64,000 bases of DNA, from positions 62,001 to 126,000 of the forward strand of contig NZ_BOMV01000034.1 in assembly GCF_016862375.1 (NCBI RefSeq), written 5' to 3'. The notes below the pieces were generated by a model, which searched no databases, was not told where the DNA came from, and saw only the letters and a program-made list of their open reading frames with translations. The stretch is from Paractinoplanes rishiriensis. Its GTDB lineage: Bacteria; Actinomycetota; Actinomycetes; Mycobacteriales; Micromonosporaceae. Shown piece after piece: positions 42,561 through 51,295 of this stretch (position 1 is its first letter; each line of letters opens with the position of its first letter). A program made the position numbers and the translations under genes.

Positions 42561-43201
42561 CAAAAAGCGGGTATCAGAACAGGCTGGCGTCGCCGGACGA
42601 TCTGGCCGGCTTCCGGCTGGAGGGCGAGGGTGCCCTGTCCTTCCCACGCGGGCGGTTGCGGCTGGAGAGCCTGCGACCGCCCGAGGACGGCCAGGACGCC
42701 AACATCGTGCTGTGGTGCCCCGAGGACTTCGGCCCGGACGTCACGGTGCGCTGGGACTTCTGGCCGATCCGGGAACCGGGACTGGCCATCGTGTTCTTCC
42801 ACGCCCGCGGGCGGCAGGGCGAGGACATCTTCGACCTGGCGCCCCGGACCGGGCCGTACGACCAGTACCACCACGGCGACCTGAACGCGTACCACGTCTC
42901 GTATTTCCGCCGGATGTGGCCCTCGGAGCGCAAGCTGCACACCTGCAACCTGCGCAAGAGCTACGGCTTCCACCTGGTGGCGCAGGGACCCGACCCGCTG
43001 CCGGCGGTGCTCGACGCACAGGGCCCGTACGCGATGAGCCTGACCGTCCGCGGCGGCGAGGTGACCTTCGCGGTCGAGGATCTGGTGTCGTTCCGGTGGC
43101 GCGACGACGACCCGCTGCCGGGCGGAAAACTGGGCTTTCGGCAGATGGCGCCGATGATCGGCGAGTACGCCAACCTGCGGGTCGACACCTTTGCAACTTG
43201 A
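42557..43201 (+). CDS. DUF1961 protein, YesU-like
   Basis: A 214-aa protein of the DUF1961 (YesU) family with a jelly-roll-like fold: LRLESLRPPEDG, IVLWCPEDFGPDVTVRWDFWPI, YDQYHHGDLNAYHVSYFRR, TCNLRKSYGFHLVAQG. B. subtilis yesU lies in the rhamnogalacturonan-use cluster, which fits the genes around it here. It has no signal peptide, and its GTG overlaps the esterase stop by 4 nt, so it is translationally coupled. It is probably an intracellular oligosaccharide-acting protein; activity unknown. Confidence 0.85.
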   Translation: MTKSGYQNRLASPDDLAGFRLEGEGALSFPRGRLRLESLRPPEDGQDANIVLWCPEDFGPDVTVRWDFWPIREPGLAIVFFHARGRQGEDIFDLAPRTGPYDQYHHGDLNAYHVSYFRRMWPSERKLHTCNLRKSYGFHLVAQGPDPLPAVLDAQGPYAMSLTVRGGEVTFAVEDLVSFRWRDDDPLPGGKLGFRQMAPMIGEYANLRVDTFAT

Positions 43202-43224
43202 CTGCAAACAGCTATCGACGAGCG

Positions 43225-43253
43225 TTGACATTGAGACGATTCAAAGTTACGGT
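43225..43253 (+). promoter_or_regulatory. Promoter of the rhamnogalacturonan importer operon
   Basis: TTGACA at 43225-43230 and TACGGT at 43248-43253 with 17-bp spacing: perfect -35, good -10. It precedes the YesL-like gene by 49 bp and probably drives the whole importer operon. Confidence 0.75.
43231..43244 (+). promoter_or_regulatory. Candidate LacI-family operator
   Basis: TTGAGACGATTCAA is an imperfect 14-bp palindrome with TTGA/TCAA arms and a central CG, like LacI-family operators. It lies between the -35 and -10 boxes, where repressor binding would block RNA polymerase. The regulator gene is not seen. Confidence 0.45.
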
Positions 43254-43302
43254 CACACACACGTTTTGGTGCTGTAACTCCCTCGTCACAAGGCAGGTCC
43301 CG

Positions 43303-43986
43303 GTGCCGCGACGGATATCGCAAACTGCAGTGGTTCCACCCGATCGCCGGCTCGCGACGACCTCGACGACCTGGGTCATAAAGCTGTACGAGGCCGCCGA
43401 CGAGGTGGTCTGGGCAGCCAAGATCAACATGCTCTGGCTGCTGTTCACGTTGGTGGGCGGCGTGCTCCTCGGTGTCGGCCCGGCTACCGTCGCGGCGTAC
43501 ACCCTGGCGCGCCGGCATGCCCTCGATGAATCATTTCAGGCGTTCCCCGCATTCCTCGCCGTCTACCGGCGGGAGTTCGTGCGGGGCTCGCTGCTGTTTC
43601 TTCCTGTCCTCGGGGTAAGCGTTTTCCTGGTCAGCAACTACTTCTACTTCGCGTCCATGGGAGGGGTCGGCACACTACCCCGGCTCGCCACGCTGGTGGC
43701 TCTCGCCGCCGTCGTGGTGATCGTGTCCTTCCTGCTGCCCATGGCGGTGCACTACAACTTGCGGGCGCAAGCCTTTCTCCCCAAGGCCTCGCTCTTCGCC
43801 CTCACCCGCCCGGTGCCCTCCGTGCTCCTGCTGTTCCTGTTCACGGCGGTCATCTACGCGTCCACGATGTTCCCGTTCCTGGTACTGACGGTCGCCATCG
43901 GCGGGTGGATTCAGCTGAACACCTGGCTTTGCCTGCGCTTCTTCGCCGAGAACGAGGCGCGCCTACGAGTGGAACGGATCCCATGA
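43303..43986 (+). CDS. DUF624 membrane protein, YesL-like
   Basis: A 227-aa membrane protein with about five helices. The DUF624 signature is clear: KINMLWLLFTLVGGVLLGVGPATVAAYTLARRH, followed by helices such as LLFLPVLGVSVFLVSNYFYF and MFPFLVLTVAIGG. YesL-type genes accompany Lpl/Yes-type sugar importers in Firmicutes and actinobacteria; the role is unknown but probably assists transport. The GTG at 43303 was chosen because the frame opens here after the promoter; the ribosome site is weak. The stop overlaps the binding-protein ATG (ATGA). Confidence 0.83.
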   Translation: MPRRISQTAVVPPDRRLATTSTTWVIKLYEAADEVVWAAKINMLWLLFTLVGGVLLGVGPATVAAYTLARRHALDESFQAFPAFLAVYRREFVRGSLLFLPVLGVSVFLVSNYFYFASMGGVGTLPRLATLVALAAVVVIVSFLLPMAVHYNLRAQAFLPKASLFALTRPVPSVLLLFLFTAVIYASTMFPFLVLTVAIGGWIQLNTWLCLRFFAENEARLRVERIP

Positions 43987-45503
43987 AGATAAAAAAGCTG
44001 GCGGCAGCCGCTCTCGCCCTGTCCACCGCCCTCACGCTCACCGCGTGTGGTGACGATGCCGAAAACGCCAACCTCGACACGCTCACCGTGATGTCGAAGC
44101 TGTTCGGCACGGCACCGAGTCCCACCGGCGAGTTGCAGAAGGCCGTCGAGGGGGTGATCGGCAAGAAGCTCGACATCACCTGGGTCCCGAACGCCGACTA
44201 CGGCGACAAGAGCAACGTGACCCTGGCGTCCAACAAGCTGCCCGACATCATGGTGGCCAACGAGAAGGCGCCGGCGTTCATCAAGGCCGCCGAGGCGGGC
44301 GCGTTCTGGGACCTCACCGGCAAGCTCGACAAGTACCCGAACCTGGCCATCACCGACCCGCAGGTCGCCAAGAACGTCCAGGTAAACGGCAAGCTGTACG
44401 GCGTGCCCCGGGCCCGGCCGCTGCTGCGCTCGTCGATCTCGATCCGCAAGGACTGGCTGGCGAAGGTCGGCCTGCCCGAGCCCGAGTCGGTGCCGGACCT
44501 CTACAAGATCGCCAAGGCGTTCACCGAGCAGGACCCGGACGGCAACGGCAAGAAGGACACGTACGGCCTGATCATCCCGAAGTGGCCCGGCCCGTACGGG
44601 AGCGCCAGCCCGTACGACGCCTTCGAGACCTGGCACGGAGCGCCGAACGGCTGGGGCGAGCGCAACGGCAAGCTGGTGCCCGGTTTCGACACCGAGGAGT
44701 TCCTGACCGCCAACCGCGAGCTCAAGAAGTGGGTCGACGAGGGCCTGATCAACCCCGACTTCGCGACGCTCGACACGGCCAACTGGATGGACCCGTTCGT
44801 GCAGGGCAAGGGCGGCATCATCATCGACGTCAACGTCCGCGCCACCCAGCTGTTCGACCTGTTCAAGGAGAAGGACCCGAACGACGCCGACAAGGTCGCG
44901 CAGACCGGCAACCTCAAGCGCGCCGACGGCCAGAAGTTCTCCCTGCCGTTCACCGGTTACAACGACGTGCTGGCCGTCTCGAAGCAGCGGATCAAGACCG
45001 AGGAGCAGCTGAACGAGGTGCTGGCGGTGCTCGACAAGCTGCAGTCGCGGGAGGGCACGGTCCTGCTGACGAACGGCATCGAGGGCCGCAACTTCAAGGT
45101 CGAGGGCGAGTACGCGGTGCCGATCAACCAGGAGGACCCGGCCGTCAAGGTCATCCAGAACGACGTGGACAAGGCGTTCATCCAGATCGGCACCAAGGCC
45201 AGCATCGGCATGGAGGTCTACACCCTCAAGCCGACTGACGAGGCGAAGCGCCTGCTCATCGAGGAGCGCGAGCCGCTGATGGTGGAGGACCTCAAGACCG
45301 CGGTGCACAACCCCGCGCTCAGCATCATCGCCCCCACCTCGGTGCAGGTCGGTGCGACGATCGAGAAGATCGTCTCGGACGCGCGGGTCAAGTACCTGTC
45401 CGGCACGATCGACGAGGCCGGGCTCAAGGCCGAGATCAAGCGCTGGTACGACGGTGGCGGCACCAAGATCGTGCAAGAGACCAACGAGCTGTACAAGAAG
45501 TAG
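43983..45503 (+). CDS. Extracellular oligosaccharide-binding lipoprotein (LplA/YtcQ-like)
   Basis: A 506-aa lipoprotein of the large solute-binding family. The signal sequence ends in lipobox LTAC (Cys about 22). GKLYGVPRARPLLRSSISIRKDWLAKVGL and FTEQDPDGNGKKDTYGL are characteristic of the LplA/YtcQ group that feeds YteP/LplB- and YtcP/LplC-type permeases with unsaturated rhamnogalacturonan oligosaccharides. The gene is coupled to the YesL-like gene and followed by a hairpin and two permease genes. The missing ATPase is expected to be a shared MsmX-type protein encoded elsewhere. Confidence 0.9.
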   Translation: MKIKKLAAAALALSTALTLTACGDDAENANLDTLTVMSKLFGTAPSPTGELQKAVEGVIGKKLDITWVPNADYGDKSNVTLASNKLPDIMVANEKAPAFIKAAEAGAFWDLTGKLDKYPNLAITDPQVAKNVQVNGKLYGVPRARPLLRSSISIRKDWLAKVGLPEPESVPDLYKIAKAFTEQDPDGNGKKDTYGLIIPKWPGPYGSASPYDAFETWHGAPNGWGERNGKLVPGFDTEEFLTANRELKKWVDEGLINPDFATLDTANWMDPFVQGKGGIIIDVNVRATQLFDLFKEKDPNDADKVAQTGNLKRADGQKFSLPFTGYNDVLAVSKQRIKTEEQLNEVLAVLDKLQSREGTVLLTNGIEGRNFKVEGEYAVPINQEDPAVKVIQNDVDKAFIQIGTKASIGMEVYTLKPTDEAKRLLIEEREPLMVEDLKTAVHNPALSIIAPTSVQVGATIEKIVSDARVKYLSGTIDEAGLKAEIKRWYDGGGTKIVQETNELYKK

Positions 45504-45523
45504 CCCGCCCACCGACAGCACGA

Positions 45524-45551
45524 CGGGGCCCGGTCACGAGGCCGGGCCCCG
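45524..45551 (+). terminator. Intercistronic hairpin after the binding-protein gene
   Basis: CGGGGCCCGG and CCGGGCCCCG make a 10-bp stem with an 8-nt loop between binding-protein and permease genes. Such hairpins commonly stabilise the upstream mRNA or attenuate, giving excess binding protein. Confidence 0.75.
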
Positions 45552-45572
45552 CCCCATTGACAGGAGGCCGCC

Positions 45573-46565
45573 GTGGCCACCGATGTAGTTCCGGGCGTGG
45601 CACCGGAGACCCCGCCGACTGCCCGGCCACCGGCGGAACCCCCGATCCGCAGGACGTGGCGCGACCGCGCGGGTGCGGTCGGCCGCAGCCGCTGGCTCTA
45701 CCTGATGCTCCTGCCGGGCCTCGTCTACTTCGCGCTGTTCCGGTACTGGCCGATGTACGGCCTGCACATCGCGTTCAAGGACTACCTGCCCTTCGCCGGC
45801 TACTCGGGCAGCCCATGGGTCGGCCTCCAGCACTTCGAGACGCTGTTCACCGGCCCCGACTTCAGCCGGCTGATGGTCAACACGCTGGTGCTGGCGCTGC
45901 TCACCATCGTCTTCGTGTTCCCGGCGCCGATCATCGTGGCGCTGCTGCTCAACGAGTTGCGGCACAGCATCGTGAAGCGCTCGGTGCAGTCGCTGATCTA
46001 CATCCCGCACTTCCTGTCCTGGACGATCGTGGCGTCGCTGACCTACCTGCTGTTCTCGGTGGACTACGGGGTGATCGCCCAGTGGATCCACGGGGTCATC
46101 GGCGGGCGCCAGGTCGACTACGTGGCGCAGGAGGCCTGGTTCCGGCCGATCATCGTGCTCCAGCAGCTGTGGAAGACCACCGGCTGGGGCACCATCATCT
46201 ACCTGGCCGCTCTGGCGAGCGTCGACACGCAGCTGTACGAGGCGGCCCGGGTCGACGGCGCCGGCCGGTGGCGCCAGTTCTGGCACATCACGCTGCCGGC
46301 GATCCGCCCGGCCATCGTGGTGATGGCCATCCTGACCTCCGGAAACCTGCTCGACACCGGGTTCGAGCAGATCTGGCTGATGACGACCTCGCTGAACCGG
46401 GACGTCGCCGACGTCTTCGACACGTTCGTCTACCAGGTCGGCATCAACCAGGGTTCGTTCAGCTACGCCACCGCGGTGGGCCTGTTCAAGGGCGTGGTCG
46501 GAGTAATTCTGATCTTCGGCTCGAACTGGATGGCCAAGCGCATGGGCGAGCGCGGACTTTACTGA
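45573..46565 (+). CDS. ABC sugar transporter permease, LplB/YteP-like
   Basis: A 330-aa permease with six membrane helices. The opening LYLMLLPGLVYFALFRYWPMYGLHIAFKDY is typical of the LplB/YteP group, and the EAA loop reads EAARVDGAGRWRQFWHITLPAIRP, the site where the ATPase docks. AGGAGG precedes the GTG. It forms the heteromeric channel with the next permease. Confidence 0.93.
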   Translation: MATDVVPGVAPETPPTARPPAEPPIRRTWRDRAGAVGRSRWLYLMLLPGLVYFALFRYWPMYGLHIAFKDYLPFAGYSGSPWVGLQHFETLFTGPDFSRLMVNTLVLALLTIVFVFPAPIIVALLLNELRHSIVKRSVQSLIYIPHFLSWTIVASLTYLLFSVDYGVIAQWIHGVIGGRQVDYVAQEAWFRPIIVLQQLWKTTGWGTIIYLAALASVDTQLYEAARVDGAGRWRQFWHITLPAIRPAIVVMAILTSGNLLDTGFEQIWLMTTSLNRDVADVFDTFVYQVGINQGSFSYATAVGLFKGVVGVILIFGSNWMAKRMGERGLY

Positions 46566-46582
46566 GGGAGGCGGAGAAAATC

Positions 46583-47506
46583 ATGGCAATCGACGAGACC
46601 GTCAACGAGAAGATCCGCCAGGGCAACCCGGTCCGGCACTACGACTCCAAGAGCGGCCGGTTGTTCGACGTCCTCAACGTCGTCCTCCTGCTCGGGCTGG
46701 CGGTCATCACGGTGCTGCCGCTGATGTACGTCTTCGCGGGCTCGTTCGCGAGCGAGTCGGAGATCCGCAGCCGGCCGTTCTTCCTGTGGCCGGAGGAGTT
46801 CGTCACCGACACGTACGACTACATCTTCGCCACCGACACCTTCATCCGGGCGCTGCTCACCACCATCGGCGTGACGCTCGTGGGCACGGCCGTCCAGGTG
46901 GCGCTCACGCTCACGATGGCCTACCCGCTGGCCAAGAGCCACCTGCCGGGCCGCACCCTGTTCCTGAACATCGTGCTGTTCACCATCGTGTTCGGCGGCG
47001 GCATGATTCCCACCTACCTGGTGGTCCGCGACCTGGGGCTGCTCGACTCGTACTGGGCGCTGATCCTGCCGCTGGCCATCAACCCGTTCTATCTGATCAT
47101 CGTGAAGACGTTCTTCCAGGCGCTGCCGGAGGCCCTCGAGGAGGCGGCCCGGATCGACGGCGCCAACGACCTCAAGGTCTTCACGAAGATCGTGCTACCC
47201 CTGTCCAAGCCCATCATCGCCACGTTCTCGCTGTTCTACGCGGTCGGCATCTGGAACGACTACATGTCGCCGCTGCTCTACATCTCGGACAGTGACAAGT
47301 GGACGCTGCAGGTGCTGGTGCGGCAGCTGACCGCGCCCAACGCGGACTCGGCGAACGCACTCGACGCGCTGACCGGCGCCGCGTTCCCCGAGCAGGGCCT
47401 CAAGTTCGCGGTCATCGTGATCGCGACCATCCCGATCCTGCTGGTCTACCCGTTCCTGCAGAAGCACTTCGCCAAGGGCGTCCTCATCGGTTCCGTCAAG
47501 GAGTGA
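46583..47506 (+). CDS. ABC sugar transporter permease, LplC/YtcP-like
   Basis: A 307-aa permease with six membrane helices, beginning with FDVLNVVLLLGLAVITVLPLMYVFAGSFAS and with EAA loop EEAARIDGANDLKVFTKIVLPLSKP. GGGMIPTYLVVRDLGLLDSYWALILP and the final HFAKGVLIGSVKE are hallmarks of LplC/YtcP proteins. It sits 17 bp after the first permease with GGGAGG ahead of the ATG, and the YetA-like gene follows 10 bp later. Confidence 0.94.
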   Translation: MAIDETVNEKIRQGNPVRHYDSKSGRLFDVLNVVLLLGLAVITVLPLMYVFAGSFASESEIRSRPFFLWPEEFVTDTYDYIFATDTFIRALLTTIGVTLVGTAVQVALTLTMAYPLAKSHLPGRTLFLNIVLFTIVFGGGMIPTYLVVRDLGLLDSYWALILPLAINPFYLIIVKTFFQALPEALEEAARIDGANDLKVFTKIVLPLSKPIIATFSLFYAVGIWNDYMSPLLYISDSDKWTLQVLVRQLTAPNADSANALDALTGAAFPEQGLKFAVIVIATIPILLVYPFLQKHFAKGVLIGSVKE

Positions 47507-47516
47507 CCTTCCACCC

Positions 47517-50243
47517 GTGAACTCAATAAGCCGCCGCCAGGTCCTGGCCGGCGCTGCCGCCGTGCCCGTGTCGGCGCTGGCCGCCGCCAACCTGGGACCA
47601 CGCGCTGCCGCCGCGCAGACACCAATGGTTAGGAGAGCCGACGTGCCCGAGGTGAAACTGACCTGGCTCGAGGGCAAGCCCGGGGCCGCGGCCACCTCGA
47701 CCTGGGGCACGCCCTGGGCGCAGGGTGCCGTGCCGGCCGACCAGACGTTCCAGCTCACCGCCGCGGACGGCAGCGCCGTGCCGGTGCAGAGCTGGCCGCT
47801 GGCCTACTGGCCGGACGGGACGCTGAAGTGGAGCGCGCACGCGGTCGCCGCGGACGCGCCCGCCGACGCGTACACCCTCGCCGCCGGGGCGCCGGCCACG
47901 CCGGCCACCGTGGTCAAGGTCAGCGACCACAAGGACTACCTCGACGTCGACACCGGCGTGATCCGGGCCCGGCTGCGCAAGCGCGGCCGGGAGCTGATCA
48001 GCCAGCTGTGGCGCGGGGACGTCGAGATCGCCCGCAAGGGTGTCCTGGTAAACCTGCGCCAGGAGCGCATCGAGGAGGACGAGGAGAAGACCGCCGGCCG
48101 GGACCGCTTCGAGAGCGAGATCCACAAGGTCAAGGTCGAGCAGTCCGGGCCGATCCGGGCGGTGGTACGCATCGACGGCGTGCACGCGAACAAGCGGGGC
48201 AAGTCGTGGCTGCCGTTCACCGTACGGCTCTACTTCTACGCCGGCGCCGAAAGCGTGCGGCTCATGCACACGTTCATCTACGACCGGGACGGCTCCAAGG
48301 ACTACATCGCGGGCCTCGGCATCCGCTTCAAGGTGCCGATGCGCGACGCCGGCTACGACCGGCACGTCCGGTTCGTCGGCGATGGCAAGGGCCTGCTCAG
48401 CGAGGCGGTCAAGGGCATCACCGGCCTGCGCCGCGATCCCGGTGCCGCGGTCCGGGCCGCGCAGATCGCCGGGACCGCGCTGCCCGACCCGGCCACCTGG
48501 GACCAACGGGTCACCACCCGTCTCCAGTACATCCCGGAGTGGGGCGACTACTCGCTCAGCCAGCTCTCCGCCGAGGGTTTCACCGTCCAGAAAAGAACCA
48601 AGAAGGGGTACGGCTGGGTGCCCGTCGACCAGGGCAAGCGGGCCTCCGGGCTGGGCTATGTCGGCGGCGTCAGTGGCGGGCTCGCGTTCGGGCTCCGCGA
48701 TTTTTGGCAGCGACACCCCACCCAGCTGGACATTCGCGGCGCCGCCACGGACGAGGCCGAGGTGACGGTCTGGCTGTGGTCGCCCGAGGCCGGTCCGATG
48801 GACATGCGCTTCTACCACGACGGCATGGGCCAGGACACCCACCCGAAGCAGCTCGAGGGCCTCAACATCACCTACGAGGACTACGAGCCCGAGTTCGGCA
48901 CCCCGTACGGCATCTCCCGGACCAGCGAGCTCACCCTCTGGGCCCTGCCCGCGACGCCGACCGCGCAGCGGCTCGGCGCCATGGCCGACCAGGTGCGCAC
49001 GCCCCCGCAGCTGATCAACCCGGTCGGCCAGCTGGTCGGCAGCCGGGTGTTCGGCGGGCTGTTCGCGCCGGTGGACCGCTCGCACCCGGTCAAGGCCGTG
49101 ATCGAGGACCACCTGGACTTCCTGTTCGGCTTCTATCAGAAACAGGTCGACCAGCGGCACTGGTACGGGTTCTGGGACTACGGCGACATCATGCACACCT
49201 TCGACGAGGACCGTCTGGTGTGGCGGTACGACGTCGGCGGCTACGCCTGGGACAACTCGGAGCTCTCGCCCGACCTGTGGCTCTGGTACGCGTTCCTGCG
49301 CTCCGGCCGCGCCGACATCTACCGGTTCGCCGAGGCCATGACGCGGCACACCGGCGAGGTCGACGTCTACCACCTCGGCAAGTGGGCCGGCCTGGGCACG
49401 CGGCACGGCGTACAGCACTGGGCCGACAGCGCCAAGCAGCAGCGCATCAGCACCGCCGTCTACCGCCGGATCTACTACTACCTGACCGCCGACGAACGCA
49501 CCGGCGACCTGCTCACCGAGCTGGTCGACTCGGACCGTACGTTCCTGGTCCTGGACCCGATCCGCAAGATCCGCACGGAGCCCTACACGCCCGACCCGCA
49601 CGCCCTGTCGATCGGCCTCGGCACCGACTGGAGCGGCCTGGCCGCCGCGTGGCTGGCCGAGTGGGAGCGGCGCGGGCCGAAGGCGGAGGTGGCCAGGTCG
49701 AAGCTGATCGGCACGATGGAGACGATCGGCGCCATGCCGAACGGTTTCGTCACCGGCAGCGGCCTGTACGACCTGGACACCGGCCGGTTCGCCCCGGTCA
49801 CCGAGAAGACGGTCAGCGTCTCGCACCTGAGCGCCATGTTCGGTCTCGTCGAGGTCTGCGCCGAGGTGATCGACCTGGTCGACGACCCGGCGTTCGAGAA
49901 GGCCTGGCTCCAGTACTGCCGCCTGTTCAACGCCACCCGCGACGAGCAGACCGCGGAGTGCGGCGCCCACTTCGGCAACCTGATCCTCAAGCAGGGCCAC
50001 GCCCGCCTGACCGCGTACGCCGCGGTCCGCCTGAAGAACACCGACCTGGCCAGCCGGGCCTGGCGCGAGTTCTACACCGGCGACGGCTACGCGCCCACCC
50101 TGCCGTGGACCAGCCAGCGGATCACCTCGACGCTGAACCCGACCGACGCGGCGACCTGGGTGTCCACCAACACCACGGCGCTGTACGGCCTGTCCGCCAT
50201 CCAGATCCTGGCGCTCGTGCCCGACCAGATCGTCGCACCGTAG
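47517..50243 (+). CDS. YetA-like exo-rhamnogalacturonan lyase family protein, Tat-exported
   Basis: A 908-aa protein with a Tat signal (SRRQVLAGAAAVPVSAL). The start of the mature part, VPEVKLTWLEGKPGAAATSTWGTPWAQGAV, and later VPVQSWPLAYWPDGTLKWSAHAV match the YetA family of predicted exo-acting rhamnogalacturonan lyases or RG-binding proteins; a helical, probably (alpha/alpha) C-terminal domain follows (YHLGKWAGLGTRHGVQHWADS). In B. subtilis yetA follows lplABCD, the same order as here. The GTG start is weakly supported (AAGGAG 12 nt away). Cytoplasmic homologues lack a signal, so the exported form is notable. Confidence 0.85.
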   Translation: MNSISRRQVLAGAAAVPVSALAAANLGPRAAAAQTPMVRRADVPEVKLTWLEGKPGAAATSTWGTPWAQGAVPADQTFQLTAADGSAVPVQSWPLAYWPDGTLKWSAHAVAADAPADAYTLAAGAPATPATVVKVSDHKDYLDVDTGVIRARLRKRGRELISQLWRGDVEIARKGVLVNLRQERIEEDEEKTAGRDRFESEIHKVKVEQSGPIRAVVRIDGVHANKRGKSWLPFTVRLYFYAGAESVRLMHTFIYDRDGSKDYIAGLGIRFKVPMRDAGYDRHVRFVGDGKGLLSEAVKGITGLRRDPGAAVRAAQIAGTALPDPATWDQRVTTRLQYIPEWGDYSLSQLSAEGFTVQKRTKKGYGWVPVDQGKRASGLGYVGGVSGGLAFGLRDFWQRHPTQLDIRGAATDEAEVTVWLWSPEAGPMDMRFYHDGMGQDTHPKQLEGLNITYEDYEPEFGTPYGISRTSELTLWALPATPTAQRLGAMADQVRTPPQLINPVGQLVGSRVFGGLFAPVDRSHPVKAVIEDHLDFLFGFYQKQVDQRHWYGFWDYGDIMHTFDEDRLVWRYDVGGYAWDNSELSPDLWLWYAFLRSGRADIYRFAEAMTRHTGEVDVYHLGKWAGLGTRHGVQHWADSAKQQRISTAVYRRIYYYLTADERTGDLLTELVDSDRTFLVLDPIRKIRTEPYTPDPHALSIGLGTDWSGLAAAWLAEWERRGPKAEVARSKLIGTMETIGAMPNGFVTGSGLYDLDTGRFAPVTEKTVSVSHLSAMFGLVEVCAEVIDLVDDPAFEKAWLQYCRLFNATRDEQTAECGAHFGNLILKQGHARLTAYAAVRLKNTDLASRAWREFYTGDGYAPTLPWTSQRITSTLNPTDAATWVSTNTTALYGLSAIQILALVPDQIVAP

Positions 50244-50259
50244 GGCAGACTCTGCTGCT

Positions 50260-50910
50260 GTGCGGATGCGGGTCCGGCTCTTCGTCAGCTCGACCTTCGC
50301 CGACCTCGGCGCGGAACGTGACGCCCTGCACGCGGAAGTCATCCCGCGGCTGAGGCGGTTCTGCGCCGAGCGCGGCGTGCAGTTCTCCGCGGGTGGACCT
50401 GCGCTGGGGCATCAGCCGCGAGGCGGGCCTCGACCAGGCCACCCTGGAGATCTGCCGGGCCGAGGCGGAACGCTGCCGGCCGTACTTCGTCCTGCTTCTG
50501 GGGGAGAGGTACGGCTGGCGCCCGCTCCCGCAGCGGATCACCGGCCGGCAGTCGCCCGACGCCCGCTGGTACCGGCGCGACACCAACGCGGTGCCGGCGT
50601 CGTTGCTGCTGCAGCCCCGAACCGGTGAGTTCGGCGTGTTCGCGAACCGGTACCGCCACCGGCTCGTCGTGGTGCACCTCGCCGACGGGCGCCACCACGA
50701 GACCGACGGGCTGGACGCGGCCCCGGACGTGCTGGTCGCGCACGCCGTACCCGGTCAGGGGCTGACCGCCCAGCCGGCGGCTTCCGGGTGTGGAGCGTCG
50801 CGGTCTCGGTGTGGCATCTGCGCACGCGGCAGCGGCTGGCCCGGGTGGAGCTGCCGGGCGAGGTCACCGCGGTCGCGACGGCGATCGACGGCGCCGCGCG
50901 GTCCGGATGA
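50260..50910 (+). pseudogene. Remnant of a DUF4062-WD40 gene (frameshift plus large internal deletion)
   Basis: The first 45 codons encode a DUF4062 start (VRLFVSSTFADLGAERDALHAE, LRRFCAERGVQFSA), then a frameshift near 50390; the next frame continues VDLRWGISREAGLDQATLEICRAE, FVLLLGERYGW and LLLQPRTGEF. The following ~100 codons no longer fit. In a further frame the end reads FRVWSVAVSVWHLRTRQRLARVELPGEVTAVATAID to the TGA, the pattern of a last WD40 repeat. DUF4062 proteins usually carry a NACHT/AAA NTPase and WD40 or TPR repeats over 1000-2000 residues, so most of the middle is lost. The gene is certainly inactive. Confidence 0.78.
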
Positions 50911-51176
50911 CGTGGACGCCTGGCCACATCTGGCAGACGACGGTGGCGGCTCCGCCGGCCGGGCCGGGCCGTTACAAGTACCTGGTACGCCGGGGAGCCG
51001 CCGACCCGGAGTGGGAGCCGGGGCCCGACCGGACGGAATCTGCCGACCTCGACACCTTCTGGTCGCCGCCGAGGTTGGCGGGGTTCGCTGCGGAGTTCGC
51101 GCTTTGCGCTCAACGCTCAGTGTCGTCGGAAGGTGGGTGGGTGGCGGCCAGCCGTGATCGGGCGCCGGGTCGGTGA
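50907..51176 (+). pseudogene. C-terminal half of a CBM20-like starch-binding domain
   Basis: An 89-codon frame overlaps the end of the preceding remnant. MTWTPGHIWQTTVAAPPAGPG, then YKYLVRRGAADPEWEPGPDR match the second half of CBM20 domains (W..TV.LP.G..xYKY...WE.GPNR). The N-terminal half, which would carry the glucan-contact residues, is absent, and no enzyme is attached. The tail after FWSPP is not recognisable. Either a fragment of a deleted amylase-like gene or, less likely, a small stand-alone protein. Confidence 0.5.
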
Positions 51177-51295
51177 TCCGGGTGGGTGGCGGGAAAGCGC
51201 CGGACGGGTGGGCGGCGCTCCTGCGTTCGGTTGGAGTAGGGATATGCCGAGGTCGGGGAGGCCAAAACATTGATGGCTGGCTATATCTTGGGCGG
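51177..51295. other. Upstream region of the S15 peptidase gene
   Basis: No gene seen. It is AT-rich toward the end (CCAAAACATTGATGGCTGGC, then TATATCTTG), probably promoter and leader of the S15 peptidase. Confidence 0.4.

Noticed and set aside
47523..50342. 939-codon minus-strand frame opposite the YetA-like gene
   Set aside because: Shadow frame; the plus strand holds family motifs along its full length.
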